A stretch of DNA of 64,000 nucleotides from Nageia nagi (taxonomy: Eukaryota > Pinophyta), in contig JBITNC010000002.1 of NCBI GenBank assembly GCA_050084985.1, forward strand, positions 24,428,001 through 24,492,000. The letters run 5' to 3'. Shown here piece by piece: positions 38,343 through 51,599 of the stretch. Made by a program: the position numbers and the translations under genes. The notes under the pieces were generated by a model, which searched no databases, had not been told where the DNA came from, and worked only from the letters and a program-made list of their open reading frames with translations. Within the stretch, counting starts at the first letter, position 1. Every line of letters begins with the position of its first letter.

Positions 38343-38839
38343 TGTTGGAATGTATAATGCATTATTGTAAAGGTTATGTAATAATATTTTGTGTAAGTTC
38401 ACTAATAATTAAGGGTATCATTTAATACCTTAAGTATTTAAGTAAATATGATAATGTTACTTTTCCTACACTCCATGTCATGAGCATGCCCCTTGGGTAA
38501 AAGGATGTGTATGTCATGCTTTTGTACATTAGGTAAAAGGGTGATCTAAAGAGAAATTTTGGCCTATAAATAGAAGGCTCCCTCTTTGTGATTACACACC
38601 AATTTGTGGATTAAAGTTATGCTATAGGATAGTGTTTAGGAGAAAAGTTTAAGAGGATTGTAAGAGTTCATATTGGTGAATGAAGTGAGATCTAATTAAT
38701 GGATGTACTCCTAGTTGGAGGAACCACTTACATCTTGTGTTATGTTGTGAGATTGTTTTTTGAGTTATTTTGACGTGTTTGTGAGCTTTCAAGAGATATT
38801 GAGTGTTTAAGAATTATATTATTAGTATTAGTTCTTTCA
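38343..38839 (+). repeat. 5' LTR of the long-leader copia element
   Basis: 497 bp, TGTTGGAATG to CTTTCA. It contains a TATA box, CTATAAATA, at 38564-38572, which places the transcription start roughly 30 bp downstream. Confidence 0.93.
38564..38572 (+). promoter_or_regulatory. TATA box in the copia 5' LTR
   Basis: GGCCTATAAATAGAAGG is a textbook plant TATA box, kept unchanged in both LTR copies (also at about 46612-46620). Confidence 0.75.
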
Positions 38840-38842
38840 ATT

Positions 38843-38854
38843 TGGTATCAAAGC
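38843..38854 (+). promoter_or_regulatory. Primer binding site of the long-leader copia element
   Basis: TGGTATCAAAGC, initiator-Met tRNA type with one change, three bases after the LTR. Confidence 0.88.
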
Positions 38855-41711
38855 ACCTTGGAGACTCCTCTTCACATACTTGATTTGGAAGCTCTTCTTC
38901 ATGGTGTTAAGGCTTTCTTGTACTTCCATTGTTGAGGTAAAATCAAAAGAAGGTATAAATTCCTCCTTCTTGATTATTTACTAGATTATTGATTTATGAT
39001 AATAACATATGTGTTATGTGTTAGTTCATTTTTTTTTTAATTTATAGCAATACAATGCAATTGTTATTTATACTAACACCTTCTATGGTAGTTACATTTT
39101 TTTTTATTAAAAAAAAAGAGAGGGGGAGGAGACTTTGCCCACCTTAATTCTTCTATCAAATAATTGTATTATGCAATTTTTTTTCTAAGAAAAGGGTAAT
39201 TTATATATATATATTAAAAAAAGAGAGAAAGAAAGCTAGGATGGCCTTTTTAAATTTAGTGGGCAAATGTTACTTTTTTTTCCAAAATTCAAGTTTCATG
39301 GTGTCTATTTTTTCATTTCCTAGAGGGATACAACAAATTTGTCTCATGATGATAGCCTTCTTTCTCATAGCCAATAAAATTCACCAATAAGGGGGGTTTA
39401 GGTGGTCTCCTCTCTATTCACATAGCTCCCTCAAGTACCCTTCAACCTCTATGTCGCTCGAATGGTAGCTACCTCACTTCGTCTACTCTCTCACTTCCAT
39501 GGCATCATCTATGTCAACCCCCTTCCACTCCTTGCATGGCCTCCTATTTGAGCCACTTCCCAATGCTATCTTTTCTCTCCCACATATCTCTTCAACCACA
39601 GGCAAGCTTGGCATGTTGGCTAAAGGCCTGCACCTCCACCCCTCGCTGCAACTCCTACCACCTCATCTTCTTTGATCGATCTAATTAGACTTGCAACCCC
39701 CTTCCCCAATGAAAGGTTTGCTAGCCATGGTCCACCCTCCTCCATTTACCCTACATAGTCTCCATTTTTTTGTTGTTAAAAATAGGGGTACTCACTTTAT
39801 TTCTTGTTGATGGATTACACTCCCTCTCCATTTTTTTTCAAACATGACCCAATAGTTGTTGGGCATTTAATTTATCTTTACTTGCAAGTCTTCTTCTTTA
39901 GGATCCTTAATTGATTATAAATGTATACTTGATTTTTTTTGCTTACTTACAAGCCTTTTTCCTACCCACCAACCCCTTGTCCTTAATACTTAATTTGTGT
40001 ATGAAGTCTTTTTTAGAAACCTATCTAGTGAATTAAATGTTTCAATATTGCTTGCAAGTCACCTTTTTTAATGCATCTAGAAATTTTAAATCTTTACAAA
40101 GCATATACTCAAGGTCTAAAACTTTATGATGTTTATAATTACCTTAAGAAAGGTAAAATGTACTTTTTACTTAAAGGTAATTCTTTTTGACATTTTACTT
40201 GAAATACTTAAATTTTTTGACATTATGTTTAATGAATTCAAAAACTTGCTTTTATTAACATAATGAAAGTACTTTTTAAAGTGCTTAAAATATTAAAATA
40301 AGCTAAGTATGCTATCTTTATGGGTATAACTTTAAGTAAAAAGGAGGAATTTGTATGAATTTTAGTTAAAATTTAATACATGTTGCTTACTAAATTTTTT
40401 TTAAGTTAATGTTAAGGGCTTAAAATTTTTAAGTAAATGCTTACTACTTAAAAGTAAAATGCATAGTACTTATTTGTTAAGTTAATAAATGCATGCTTAT
40501 AATTTCAATTTTTTTAAGTTAAAAGACATATTTCTTTACTTAAAAATTGTGAAGTTATAAAGTGCATGTTTTTTTTATTATTTAAATGCATAATTTTAAG
40601 TTAAAATGATGCATACTTATGCTTAATACTTAAATTTTATACATGTTTAAAACTTATTTGTTAATTTAATGCATGCTTATGCTTAAATGATGCATTTTTA
40701 GTACTTAAATGTTTAAGTTAATGATACATGTTTAGAACTTAATTTTTTGATGATGCATGCTTAAGGACTTAAATTTTTAAGTTAGATACTTATTTTTTTA
40801 AAAAGTCAAATAATGCATGCTTATCACTTAAAATCTTAAGTTATGATGCAATCTACTTCTTTATGCAAGAATGGACTTGTGGAAAATTAGAAATGATGTA
40901 AAGATATCCTTTAGGGGTTGGTAAACAAAACCCATTGAACACCTAGGTTTCAAATTTTGAATGGATGATGTTTTATTCATGCTCTTTTACTTCATATTTT
41001 GCACATTAATTTATTTGCTTATGCAAACAAAAATGTAAATATTGATATGATCAACCCCCTAAAATGAACACATTTGAACATATATTGTGCAACATGACTT
41101 ATTTGGGGAGCCATGAGATGAGGATAGGCAAACTGAAGCCTTTAAGTTTGATAATCCAAATGGTGAAAAGTTCATACTTCTCAATTGCCCCTAAATCCTC
41201 TATTGGTCTGGATATAACTCTAATAGGTGGATAGGCATGTGTGTAGTGATACCACATGTCTACACATCTATTTAGGGATTATCTTGATAACCTAGGAGGA
41301 TAACTTGAAACTTAATCAAGATTAATAATTTGTCTGATCTAATAAACATCATAACCTTGGAAAATAATAGGTACTTCTCTTTGTGAGAAAGTATAAAAAT
41401 GATCAAGACAAACTAATCGAGGATTGGTAGTACTTAGGAACCTCTTGTGTGGGCATCCAAGTGAAGGCCTAATTTTAGACAAGATAACAAGCCTCAACAA
41501 TGTCACTCTACATCTACGGTTCTTAAGAAAAGAAATGTATTTGGGTACATGGGTTATTATTTGAGTTGTAAAACATTTGCACTCGTGAATCAAATCAAGT
41601 ATGACTCTAGTGTTAAATTTAACATGTATTATTTACTTAATTAAAACTTAACATTTAATGTTATTTATTAAACCACATGATTATTATTTTTTTCACATTC
41701 TTGTGTAGCAA
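38855..41711 (+). other. Untranslated leader with homopolymer and TTAAGT/ATGCAT-rich repeats
   Basis: No coding sequence. 39400-39730 is a CT-rich, more GC-balanced block unlike the rest of the element. 40080-40860 is made of loosely repeated words (TTAAGTTAATGCATGCTTA, ACTTAAATTTTTAAGTTA) in no strict period. Copia leaders are usually much shorter, so part of this may be acquired sequence. Confidence 0.6.
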
Positions 41712-44700
41712 ATGGGAGAATCTTTTTTATCCAAACACATTCTTGATGGTTCCAACTTTGGTATTTGGGAATCTTGGATGAGAGTTAAATTGTAAGCAAG
41801 GAAGCTTTGGTAAATAATGAATAAATACCTTGTACCTCCTATATATGAGAAGGCATTAGAGGCTTACAATAAAAAGAATAAGTTGGCAACCTCCATGATT
41901 TTCTATGAAGTTTTAGATGATGTGCTCTTAATGATTTCTTCTTCAATCTTAATAAAGGAAGCTTGGTATAAACTTAAGCAAATCTACTTTAGTTCAAAAA
42001 AATTTCAAATTTTTTAAGAAGGTTTACCCTTCTCTAAAATTTGCTTCAATCTCATCAAGTGGAAGATGAAAATGTTGCCATCTACTTGAATAAAATCATT
42101 GACCTAAGGACCTAACTTGTTGCTTGTGGGTGCAATTCAATCAATGATGAGTTCATGGTCTTCATAATTCTTCAAAGACTTTATTTAAAGTTTGGAAACT
42201 TTTCAATGGTTATAAAAATAAGGCTTGATGATAAAAAATAATTCTTCTCACTTGAGAACCTTTCTAGGCACCTTTTGAAGCATGAGAAAACCCTTAACAA
42301 AAAGGTGTCAATTTCTTCTTCTAAGGATAATAACATTGCTCTTGGAATAATCAAAACTCCTTTTGAGAAGAAATTTAACCATAAAAGAAATCTTATCCTT
42401 CTTCCTCAAAAAGGTTTGAAAAAAGAGGCAATGGCAACAATGACAACAATAGGAATAACAACAACAATGGTAGGAACAACAGTCACAACAATCACTTCAA
42501 GCAAAGAGATGAAAAAGGTAAAGTAAACAATCTATATCCTAAGAAAATTTTTGATGGTAATTGTAACTATTATGGCATCCAAGGTCATAAAGAAGTTGAT
42601 TGATACAAAAAAAAAATATGAAAAAAATAAAGGTAATGGAGATGTAAAGAACTTCATAGGAAAGGAGAATATTCATGTTGGTTTTGCTGTGGTGCTCTAC
42701 TCCATGTCTCACTCTTTTTTATCTGATTAGATTGTTAAATTTGGTTACACTAATCATCTATGCTTTGAAAAAGAAAATTTTGAGAACTTTCACAAGTATT
42801 AAAAAGATATGGTTGTGATAAATGATAACTCTACCCTTGAATTCTAAAGAATTAGGAGTGTGTTGATTCACGAAAAAATTCTTGAAAAAATTCTTTATGT
42901 TTCTAAGTTAAGGATGAACCTTCTCTCTATAAATCATAGTGCTAAAAAAGGGTACTTTTTTGAGGTTGACTCTCAATCTTGGTGCATTAAGAAAGGAATT
43001 TCCATGATGGGTTAAAAGATTAGTGAAAGATAATCTCTATATTATGTATCAAATTCTATCAAAAGATATGTCTTGCTACAAGTGTGTGTTCTAGAGGTAA
43101 TCTTTGACACCAACATTTAGGACACCTTAACCACAAGAGTATTCAAGTCATGAAAGACTAAGAACTTGTGTAAGATTTGCCTTCAATTTTTCCTTCAATT
43201 GTTCTATGCGAGAAGTGCATTCTTGGTAGGATGCATAGGCAAAAGTTTGAAAAAGATAAGGCAACAAGAGCATCTCAACCTTTTCAACTTGTGCATTCAA
43301 ATTTGATGGGTCCATTTCAGACTAAGTCATTTGGAGGAGCATATTACATCTTAACCTTTATTATTGACTTTAGTAGGATAACCTTTGGGTATCTACTTGA
43401 GCACAAGGATCAAACCTTTGAGAGTTTTAAGTTTTTTAAGGTCTTTATTGAGAATAAAACTAACCTTAAAATCAAGATGTTGAGATTAGATAATGGGGGA
43501 GTATATAACATCAATAAGTTAAATGACTATTGTGCTAAGTATGGAATCAAGAGGTAGTTTATGATTTCTTATACTCCTCAATAGAACAATGTTGCCAAAA
43601 GGAAAAACAAAACAATCATAAAAATGGCTAGATGCATGTTGGGTAATCTTTCTAGTTTTTTATAGGGTGAAGTTGTGAGCATTACTATTTACACCTTGAA
43701 TAGGTGTCCCACAAAAGTCATTCAGGGTAAAACTCCTTTTGAGGTATGGTTAAGAAGAAAACATAGCATTTCACACTTTACGATATTTGGTTATGAAGCA
43801 TTCTCCTATATTTTTTTGAGAAAAAGAAAAAGTTAGATAAAAAGCTAAAAAATGCATCTTTATGGGTTATAATGGTCAGCATAGAGGCTATAGACTCTAC
43901 TCTCCATCCTACAAAGCTATGTTTATTTCAAAGGATGTAAAGTTCAATGAACTACCTAATGAATTTGCTTCTAATAATGATGTTGATGATCTAGAGGATT
44001 CTTTAATTGCACTTACCTAGTTAGATATTGATATAGATAAGTCACCTTAAGACCAAAATTCTCCAACACAAAGAGTAACAAGGAGCATGCCCTTTAACAA
44101 ATCCTTATTTGCCAAGATTGAAAACAAGCATGAGCCCTCATCCTTCAAAGAAGCTTCAAAGCATGAGTACTGGATGGAAGTCATGAAAGTGGAGTATGAG
44201 GCACTTATAAAAAATAAAACTTGAAATTTGGTTCCTTATTTGAATGAGAAGAATATAATTAGTAATAAGTGGATCTATAAGATCAAGTTTAATTCAGTTG
44301 AAAATATTGATAAATACAAGGCAAGGTTAGTAATTAAAAGTTTTTCTCAAAAATATGATGTAGATTATGAGAAAACCTTTGCTTCCATGGAAAAGATGCT
44401 TACTGTGAGAATTATCCTTGCTCTTTCTATAGCTCAAGGATGGAAAGTTTTTCAAATTGATGTTAAGAGTGCATTTCTCAATGATGACTTAGATGTGGAA
44501 ATCTTCATGAATCAACTGGAAGGGTTTATTATGGAAGGTAAAGATTCCTTTGTGTGCAAGCTAAAGAAGTCATTGTATGGACTTAAACAAGCACCTAGAG
44601 CCTAGTATAGAAAGATTTTAAGGTACTTTGTAGACATTGGATTCTTTAAGTGTTTTTCAAACATTAATCTATATATACTTAATAAAAAAAAATATGTGGT

Positions 44701-45678
44701 CTTGATTCTCTTTTATGTGGATGATCTTTTAATAACTAGGAATAATGATGAAATCATTCAAGAGTGCATATCCAAACTTAAGGAAGCATTTGAAATGATT
44801 GATCTTGGTCTCTTGCACTACTATCTTGGAATGTAAGTGTATCAATACAAAGATTATACTTATATCAAACAATCTAAGTATATATTAGATATCTTGAAAA
44901 AGTTTAGAATAAAAGATTGTATATATGTTGCAATCCCAGTCTCTCCTGGAATCTTTTTTTTTTGAGTTTTAACTCTTAGTTAGCTGATGCTACAGCTTAT
45001 AGGTAATTAATTGGTAGTCTTTTGTATTTGAGTATATCCAAGCTATATATTATCTTTGTAGTGAATCTAATGGCATGATTCATGTAGAAACTATATGTTG
45101 AGCATCTCAATTTTGTTAAGAAAATCTTGAGGTATGTTGCAAAGACTAAGGATCTTGGTTTCAAGTATTCTAAGTTGCCCTCATTTGTTCTCTTTAGATT
45201 TTGAGATTCTAACTATGGGGGAGATAGAGATGATAAGAAATCAACCTCTACGTATGTGTTTAGCATTGGTTTAGGTGCTATCTTTTGGGCATCTAAGAAG
45301 TAGCCTACTATTTCTCTTTCCACCATAGAAGCTAAATACCTTGATATGTCTATTGCAGCCCAAGAAGCCATTTGGTTAAGGCATCTTTTGAAAGAAATTA
45401 GGTATGAGCAAGGTGGATCATCCTTTTTTTTTTTAGATAATCAATTAGCTAATTCTTTGGCTAAGAATTCTATGTTCCATTAAAGAATAAAACATATAGA
45501 AATCCATGCCTATTTTATTAGAAAGAAGGTTCTTGATGGCATCATACACCTAGAGTATTTTCCATCCACTTTGAACTCTGCTAATTTGTTCACCAAGCCC
45601 CTCTTAGAAGCTCAATTCTATAAGCTTAGGGATGCTATCAGGTTGGTGAAGTTGCCCTTAAGGGGAAATAAAGTTTGA
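41712..45678 (+). pseudogene. Copia gag-pol polyprotein of the long-leader element
   Basis: Gag starts MGESFLSKHILDGSNFGIWE. It includes an Asn-rich stretch (42426-42500) and a knuckle remnant CNYYGIQGHKEVD-stop (about 42558-42600). Integrase: H-H-C-C pieces near 43110-43230, HSNLMGPFQT (first catalytic D now N), LRLDNGGVY (D kept), and VAKRKNKTI where the catalytic Glu is Lys. RT: 44228-44605 is open, with WIYKIKFN, DVKSAFLNDD and KSLYGLKQAPRA, then TAG (44603-44605) where Trp is expected; FYVDDLLI near 44713 is intact. RNase H reaches STIEAKYL (about 45324) and ends near HLEYFPSTLN and LFTKPLLEAQFY, stop 45676-45678. Lost integrase residues and many stops show it is inactive. Confidence 0.9.
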
Positions 45679-45833
45679 ATTCTTATGTTGAATTCATATT
45701 TATGATGAAAACTTCACCCCTAGGAGGATTTTGTGCTATATAGTATTGATTTTATTATACACCTTCATGGTTAGTTTGCTTTATGTGAGGAACTTGTACA
45801 AATTTTTAAAGCAAAAGGTTGGCTAATTTAGCA

Positions 45834-45908
45834 CTATTTAGTTATCCATGTGTGAAAAACTCTTATGTATCTTTTGAAACTATTTAGTTATCCATATGTG
45901 AGGAACTC
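45834..45908 (+). repeat. Short tandem duplication, 46-bp period
   Basis: CTATTTAGTTATCCAT-TGTGA and following bases occur twice, in the 3' untranslated part of the copia element. Confidence 0.75.
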
Positions 45909-46380
45909 ATATTTGCATGCTCTATTTTGTAATTATAATCAACACATATTTTATATACAGCATGTGAGTATGAGTTTTTTGGCATGGCATCTTCGTGATG
46001 ACTTATAGTGCACCATTGATCAGTTCATGATAGTATTTATGTAATTCATATATCCTTATTAAGATGAATATGTTGCATCTAACTAATCTTATAATTTGAG
46101 TTAATTATGACTTGCAAGTTCTTTTAAGATTATAGGTTACTTACCTTAGGTATGCAGGCTCTTGAAGACTCTACATGACTTCTAGTTGAATAACTACTTC
46201 ATGTACATTGAGACCAATTGTGCTTAATAATTGTATTTAGAAAAGTAGTGAGTCTCAAACTAGATCTTTCTTACTTCATAAATATATATAAAATTCTCAT
46301 CTCCATTGTATTTATTTGGAGAACTCTCTTACTTTTTCTTCTTCTTCTTCTCTCTTTTTCACTCTATCCCAATATTGCAT

Positions 46381-46390
46381 TAAGAGGGAG
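46381..46390 (+). other. Polypurine tract of the long-leader copia element
   Basis: AAGAGGGAG directly precedes the TGTTAGAATG start of the 3' LTR. Confidence 0.85.
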
Positions 46391-46887
46391 TGTTAGAATG
46401 TATAATGCATTATTGTAAATGTTATGTAATAATGTTTTATGTAAGTTCACTAATACTTAAAGGTATCATTTTATACCTTAAGTATTTAAGTGAATATGAT
46501 AATGTTACTTATCCTACACTCCATGTCACAAGCATGCCCCTTGGGTAAAAGGATGTGCATGTCATGCTTTTGTACATTGGGTAAAAGGGTGATCCAAAGA
46601 GATATTTTGGCCTATAAATAGAAGGCTCTCTCTTTATGATTACACACCAATTTGTAGAGTAAATTTATGCTATAGGATAGTGTTTAGGAGAAAAGTTTAG
46701 GAGAATTATAAGAATTCATATTGGTGAATGAAGTGAGATCTAGTTAGTGGATATACTCCTAGTTGGAGGAATCACTTACATCTTGTGTTATGTTGTGAGA
46801 TTGCTTTATGAGTTATTTTGATGTGTTTGTGAGCTTTCAAGAGATCTTGAATGTTTAAGAAATATATTGTTAGTATTAATTCCTTCA
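46391..46887 (+). repeat. 3' LTR of the long-leader copia element
   Basis: Same length as the 5' LTR (497 bp) without any visible insertion or deletion, about 37 substitutions, mostly transitions. Confidence 0.93.
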
Positions 46888-46892
46888 AAAGT

Positions 46893-48255
46893 GCACTAAG
46901 GGTAGTAGAGATGCTATGATTAATGTTTTCCTCAAGGAGGTGTATGTGTATATCTTTTTTGAATATGCTAAAATCATGATGCTTTGGATTATAAAATAAA
47001 TCTTAGATAATAACCATTCATGAAACAATTACTAAATTTATAAACAATCTATTGTATTGGTAATTTATGTACAAGTAGCTATATTTATTCATTATCAAAT
47101 ATGTATTATAGTACTTTCCATTTTAATATTGTATAATTGATCTTCTCTATAAATATGAAATCCATCATATTACAAGGGAATGTTAAATACCAATAAAATA
47201 AAATCAATTTGACCAGTTTGATATCTACCTCTTATGATTCAACCAATAGATCTTAAGAATTCATGTAGATGATAAGGTGGGTTATATCTATACTTAGTTC
47301 CCATGTCCATTCTCTATAACTTGCAATCATGTTCAACACATTCATCTCTTGAAGTTCTAAAGCAACATATGCAAAATGTTGAATCACTCATGATGGGACC
47401 ATAAATAAGACTATATTGTAAGGATATATTTGATAAAGAAAAGGATTGAACAATTGGGGTCTATTTGAATAGGGTATCATATCATTGATAACTATTACTT
47501 AAGGTTTTTGAGATAGAACTTTGGTAAAAGTATTATTATAAGATGAAGACACTAGTATCATAGTCCCCCTTGTAGTAGGATCAAGTTATACCTAAGTAGA
47601 TGAATCCATATCAAAGATTTAAAATAATAGATAATTAGTCTTTGTGGAACTTTAATTTTATTCATTAGTAGTAGACCATTAAGAGAAAATGAATGATCAG
47701 CTAAGGAATTATAATATGTGGATGTTACAATATTTAGGTATCCTAGTCTAGTCATATATTTAGATTCTATTAATAAAACTCTTAATGTATAATGAAGGGA
47801 AAGATCATATTTTCCCATGTCAAAATATTTATATCCATATTTTTATCTAAGGTACTCTTTTAAAATCCTAAATTCATTGGATGGGTTGAACTAAGATATA
47901 ATAAGTCGACATTGGTATGAAGGTTAAAGTTGGTGTAGTTGAATCAACTCCCTATATACTAGATGTGAATCAAGGGGTGGAAGGTCATAAGAGATCATAA
48001 TGCCTTATTCTCTTCATATTTCTTTTAAGTATTTGGTCATCCAAAATATTTCATAGTTTGCACATGAAGGGGTATCTCAAAGATATTACATTTGCTAATA
48101 CCAATATTAGTGGAACTAAATACTTTCTCCTCACCTTTGGAAGATTATGGAGATGGTGATGTAAAATTTAATGAATCAACATAATCAATGATAAATTTAT
48201 TAAATGTGATAAGTATTCCATGGTAGATAATGATATTTTGTAATGTTAAAATAGA
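46893..48255. other. Decayed intergenic sequence
   Basis: No gene supported. AT-rich; the minus strand here may be the continuation of the gypsy remnant described next, but no motif is clear. Confidence 0.45.
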
Positions 48256-48259
48256 TTTG

Positions 48260-48575
48260 AATAAGTTAGAATACTATAAATGAAATCATCATGTTCATGT
48301 GTAAGACAACAATATAGGATAGGTAGGACAAAATACATTTAATGGATCCATGAACAACTAATAAAGAGGTTCTAATATAGATGAAATTCAATGATAAAAA
48401 AAAGGACATGTAGTGTTTTATCACCAATAGTAATAGGGAGGATAATTGTTTTGATTTTGGGGAATGAAGCATTTAATTGATAATTTTTAATGTAGTATAT
48501 GGTTATGTAATAGTACTGATAGAGGCTTTTAGCTACTTTAGATAGTGAATAGATATAACAATAAGGCTTGAACAA
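48260..48575 (-). pseudogene. Ty3/gypsy protease-region remnant
   Basis: One minus-strand frame, with only two stops, reads ILPITIGDKTLHVLFFIIE, then NLFISCSWIH and LTHEHDDFIY. This resembles the region after the aspartic protease active site in plant Ty3/gypsy elements (iPlTiG--Tl---F-v, then YNLLLGRPWIH, then kF-hdG). The GRPW motif is changed to SCSW. The active-site DSG part is not visible and no RT was found nearby. Recognition is by pattern only. Confidence 0.5.
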
Positions 48576-48861
48576 TTATAAATGAGAAATATCTTGGTCA
48601 AATATTCATCAATGAAGATAAGCATATATAAGGGAATATATTTATCTTCTAATAAATTTGGAAGAGGGATTTCAAAATCTAAAAGGTAAAATTAGGTTTA
48701 CCTCAAAAATGGATGATATCAATGAAATTGATTGATTCTTAATTATTATATTTTTGTAGTTCAATGGTCTTGATGAATTAAAGTAGTTTTTGGTGATGAT
48801 ATGAAGATGTGTGTAGGATGTCATATAGAGATATATTATGAGTGGATTTAATCTATCTCAT

Positions 48862-49170
48862 AATGGTGGATATAATAAAGATTGTAAAAATAATAATCTT
48901 GATCTAGATTGTAAACCTGATATAATATATAAGGTGGTGTTGATGTTTGGGTAAAGACTTAAAGGAGAGATAAATTTGGATTATAATTGGGATGAGTTAG
49001 CTATAAGTAGCACCAATGGTGGATTTAATAAATATTAGAAAAATAACAATTCTGATTTAGATTGTACACCTGATATAATGCATAAGTTGGTGTTGATGTT
49101 TGGGTAAACACTTAAGGGAGAAATGAATCTTGATTATAATTATGATGAGTTTAGCTACAAATTGCACCAA
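48862..49170. repeat. Tandem duplication, 153-bp period
   Basis: The block starting AATGGTGGAT at 48862 recurs at 49015, with shared stretches such as GTTGATGTTTGGGTAAA and GATTATAATT; about 85-90% alike by eye. Confidence 0.85.
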
Positions 49171-51590
49171 TTTATGTCTAATATATAGTATGATCATAAT
49201 GTTGTGCTTTATTAGAAAAATGATATGTTGAATGATTTTGAACATGGTTTGGTAATAAACAGTTAAATAACTTAAGAGCTTACTTTGGAGGAGGCATCAA
49301 ATTATCCATATTTATTTTTCACTATCAATGAGACCCTAGATACCATGATGTAATGCTTAAAAATAGATTGTATCTTGATCCAAACTTCTATAGTAATCAT
49401 AAAATTCACCTTCCTTAAACTAATTAGACTTGGGTTTGGAAGGATCTTCAAGATCGATAGGAGGTTTTGTAATCATATCATCCTAAACAATCCTTTTAAA
49501 AATAAGAGCCAAAGGCTCATCAAATGTTGTCTATTAATGATTTGGAGTATAAGTAAACTATGTTTGAGTTTGAGTAAAAGGTTCTTGCATTTGATTCAAA
49601 ATTTTATCATGATTTTGATAGGGTGGATATGGAATACATGATTAACTTTTATTTATACTAATTCTAATAACCATGGTGTTAACTTGATTTTTTTAAATTG
49701 ATGGTTTTTCCTTATTATTAAGATATATTATGAATTTTGGTTTAGCATTTCTTATAATAGAGGTTGACTCTATTTTCTTCAATAACAAGGTTTTGTAATT
49801 TCTTTGCATGGTAAGATCTTGATCAAAATGTTGTAATGATTGGACTTGTAAGGTGGGAGATATATAATTCATACATGATATTGAAAAATGGTTAATAAGA
49901 TCTTCTTAAGGGATACAAATGTTAATTTAGAGATATTATCATTATTTTCAACATAGTGAGACATCTGTTAGGTGGAGATTGAGGTTTGTTGGGTGATTGA
50001 ACTTATGTCAAGTATGAACATGAAGTTGTTAGGTGTTTACCAATGTTATCAAGTGTTTATTAGTGCTATCAAGTATTTACAAGTGTTATAAAGTGTTTAT
50101 CAATGTTGTCAAGTGTTTATCCTATATGTCAATATGTTGAATGTGTTTATATGCTACAAATAATGTTTTCTTAGGTGATGATATTAGCAGAGCAATTGCA
50201 CTACAAAATGAACTAACTATATTAATTAAGCAAGGAAGGATCATATGTGAGGGAAGTTGATTATTGGTAAAGAAAAAATAATAAATATCCATTCGATCAA
50301 TTACTTCATCATTGAGAAGCCTGCTCCAAATGAACTAAGTCAAGCACATTAGATGGAGAAGTTTGATGCATGCTCGCAAAAGGAATAATAAAGGAAGATA
50401 AAGGCTTAGGTTCCTAGTATATGATGTAAGTGGTGTGAAGATGGTCCAAAACACACTAAGTTTGGTGGAGTGCATAAAAGGGTGCTAAGAAAATAGAGTT
50501 GAGGACCAATTAAAGAAGATAAAGGCACATGCCTTTGGTGGATGACATCAATGAATGGATGGTGTTCAATAAAATAAAGGCTCCAATACCTTAAACAAAA
50601 AAACTAGAAGATGATCAATTCAAGTACCAAAATAAGAGGATAAAATTAAAGGATTTTGGTGAGTTACATCATCAAGTAGAAGGTTTCTAGAAATACATTG
50701 GAATTAACATCCTAGGCAATGAGGCTTGAAGATATCAAAGGTTGAGCATCAACAAGTGAAACAATGCAAAGGAGCTACGAGTAGATGACATCATCAAGTT
50801 GAAGATATGTAAAAATACACTAAATCTAATAGAAAATGTGGACAATACTATTGGAGACCATGTTAAGGAATGAAAAGGAGGAAAATACACATGTATACAT
50901 TGATAAGAGAATTAAACTACTAGATTAAATCTTAGACACTAGATTTGGTACTAAAAAGCATGCTAGGGTCTTAACTATAACATAAATATAATTTCAATTA
51001 TCAACATGATAGAAAAAATATCTCAAAGAGTAAGGGAGATACATATCTCATGAAGAAAGTACCAACAGTCTAAGTAGTGCATAAGACATGTGTGATAGTT
51101 ATGATTGACCATTATTAGCATTTAAGAACTATCATAGGAGTGGATACTATGTTTAGGATTCATTGTGTAACTATAAAATAGTTAATATTATTATGAAATG
51201 AAGCTGAAATTTAGGGCTAATGGTTATACATATTTGTAACTATCAAATATGAGTCTAAAGCATTTATTGATATTAGTAACAATTATCAGTGTGAACTAAT
51301 GTGCATGGTTTGAGATGAATGTTGTTACTATGATGAGTATGAGTTAGGGAAAATTGAGCATATGTAAGTTATAGAGTATAAATTTAAATGAGTTTATAAA
51401 TATATAGAATTGATAAGTGTATGAATGAGATGTCAAAAAGGGGAAAACTAAGATAGATTGGTAAAGAGGACAGATTATAGGCTATGAAGATTGAAAGCCT
51501 ATTCAAATAGAGAAAGCCAAGAGAATGAGGTTTGATGAGTTATACCATTAAGGATATTTGAGATAGATTTGATAACTCTTATCAAAATAG
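49171..51590. other. Intergenic or LTR sequence, no gene
   Basis: No supported coding sequence. The right part may belong to the LTR of the copia element that follows; its left end could not be placed because the partner LTR is absent. Confidence 0.4.
50022..50121. repeat. 20-bp tandem repeat, about five copies
   Basis: Units of the form CAATGTTATCAAGTGTTTAT, changed at two to five places each. Confidence 0.85.
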
Positions 51591-51599
51591 CTATTATGT

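Larger units (their letters stand above)
38343..46887 (+). mobile_element. Complete Ty1/copia retrotransposon with a long leader
   Basis: LTRs of 497 bp each (38343-38839 and 46391-46887), TG...CA ends, PBS, PPT and a perfect 5-bp target duplication aaagt (38338-38342 and 46888-46892) define the element exactly: 8545 bp. By eye the LTRs differ at about 37 positions (roughly 7%), so it is old. Gag-pol runs from about 41712 to 45678; before it lies a leader of nearly 3 kb and after it about 700 bp of untranslated sequence. Pol is in copia order but full of stops. Among the elements here this one is unusual for the size of its leader. Confidence 0.95.

Noticed and set aside
41339-41593. 84-codon minus-strand open frame in the copia leader
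   Set aside because: No motif, lies in an untranslated leader on the opposite strand.
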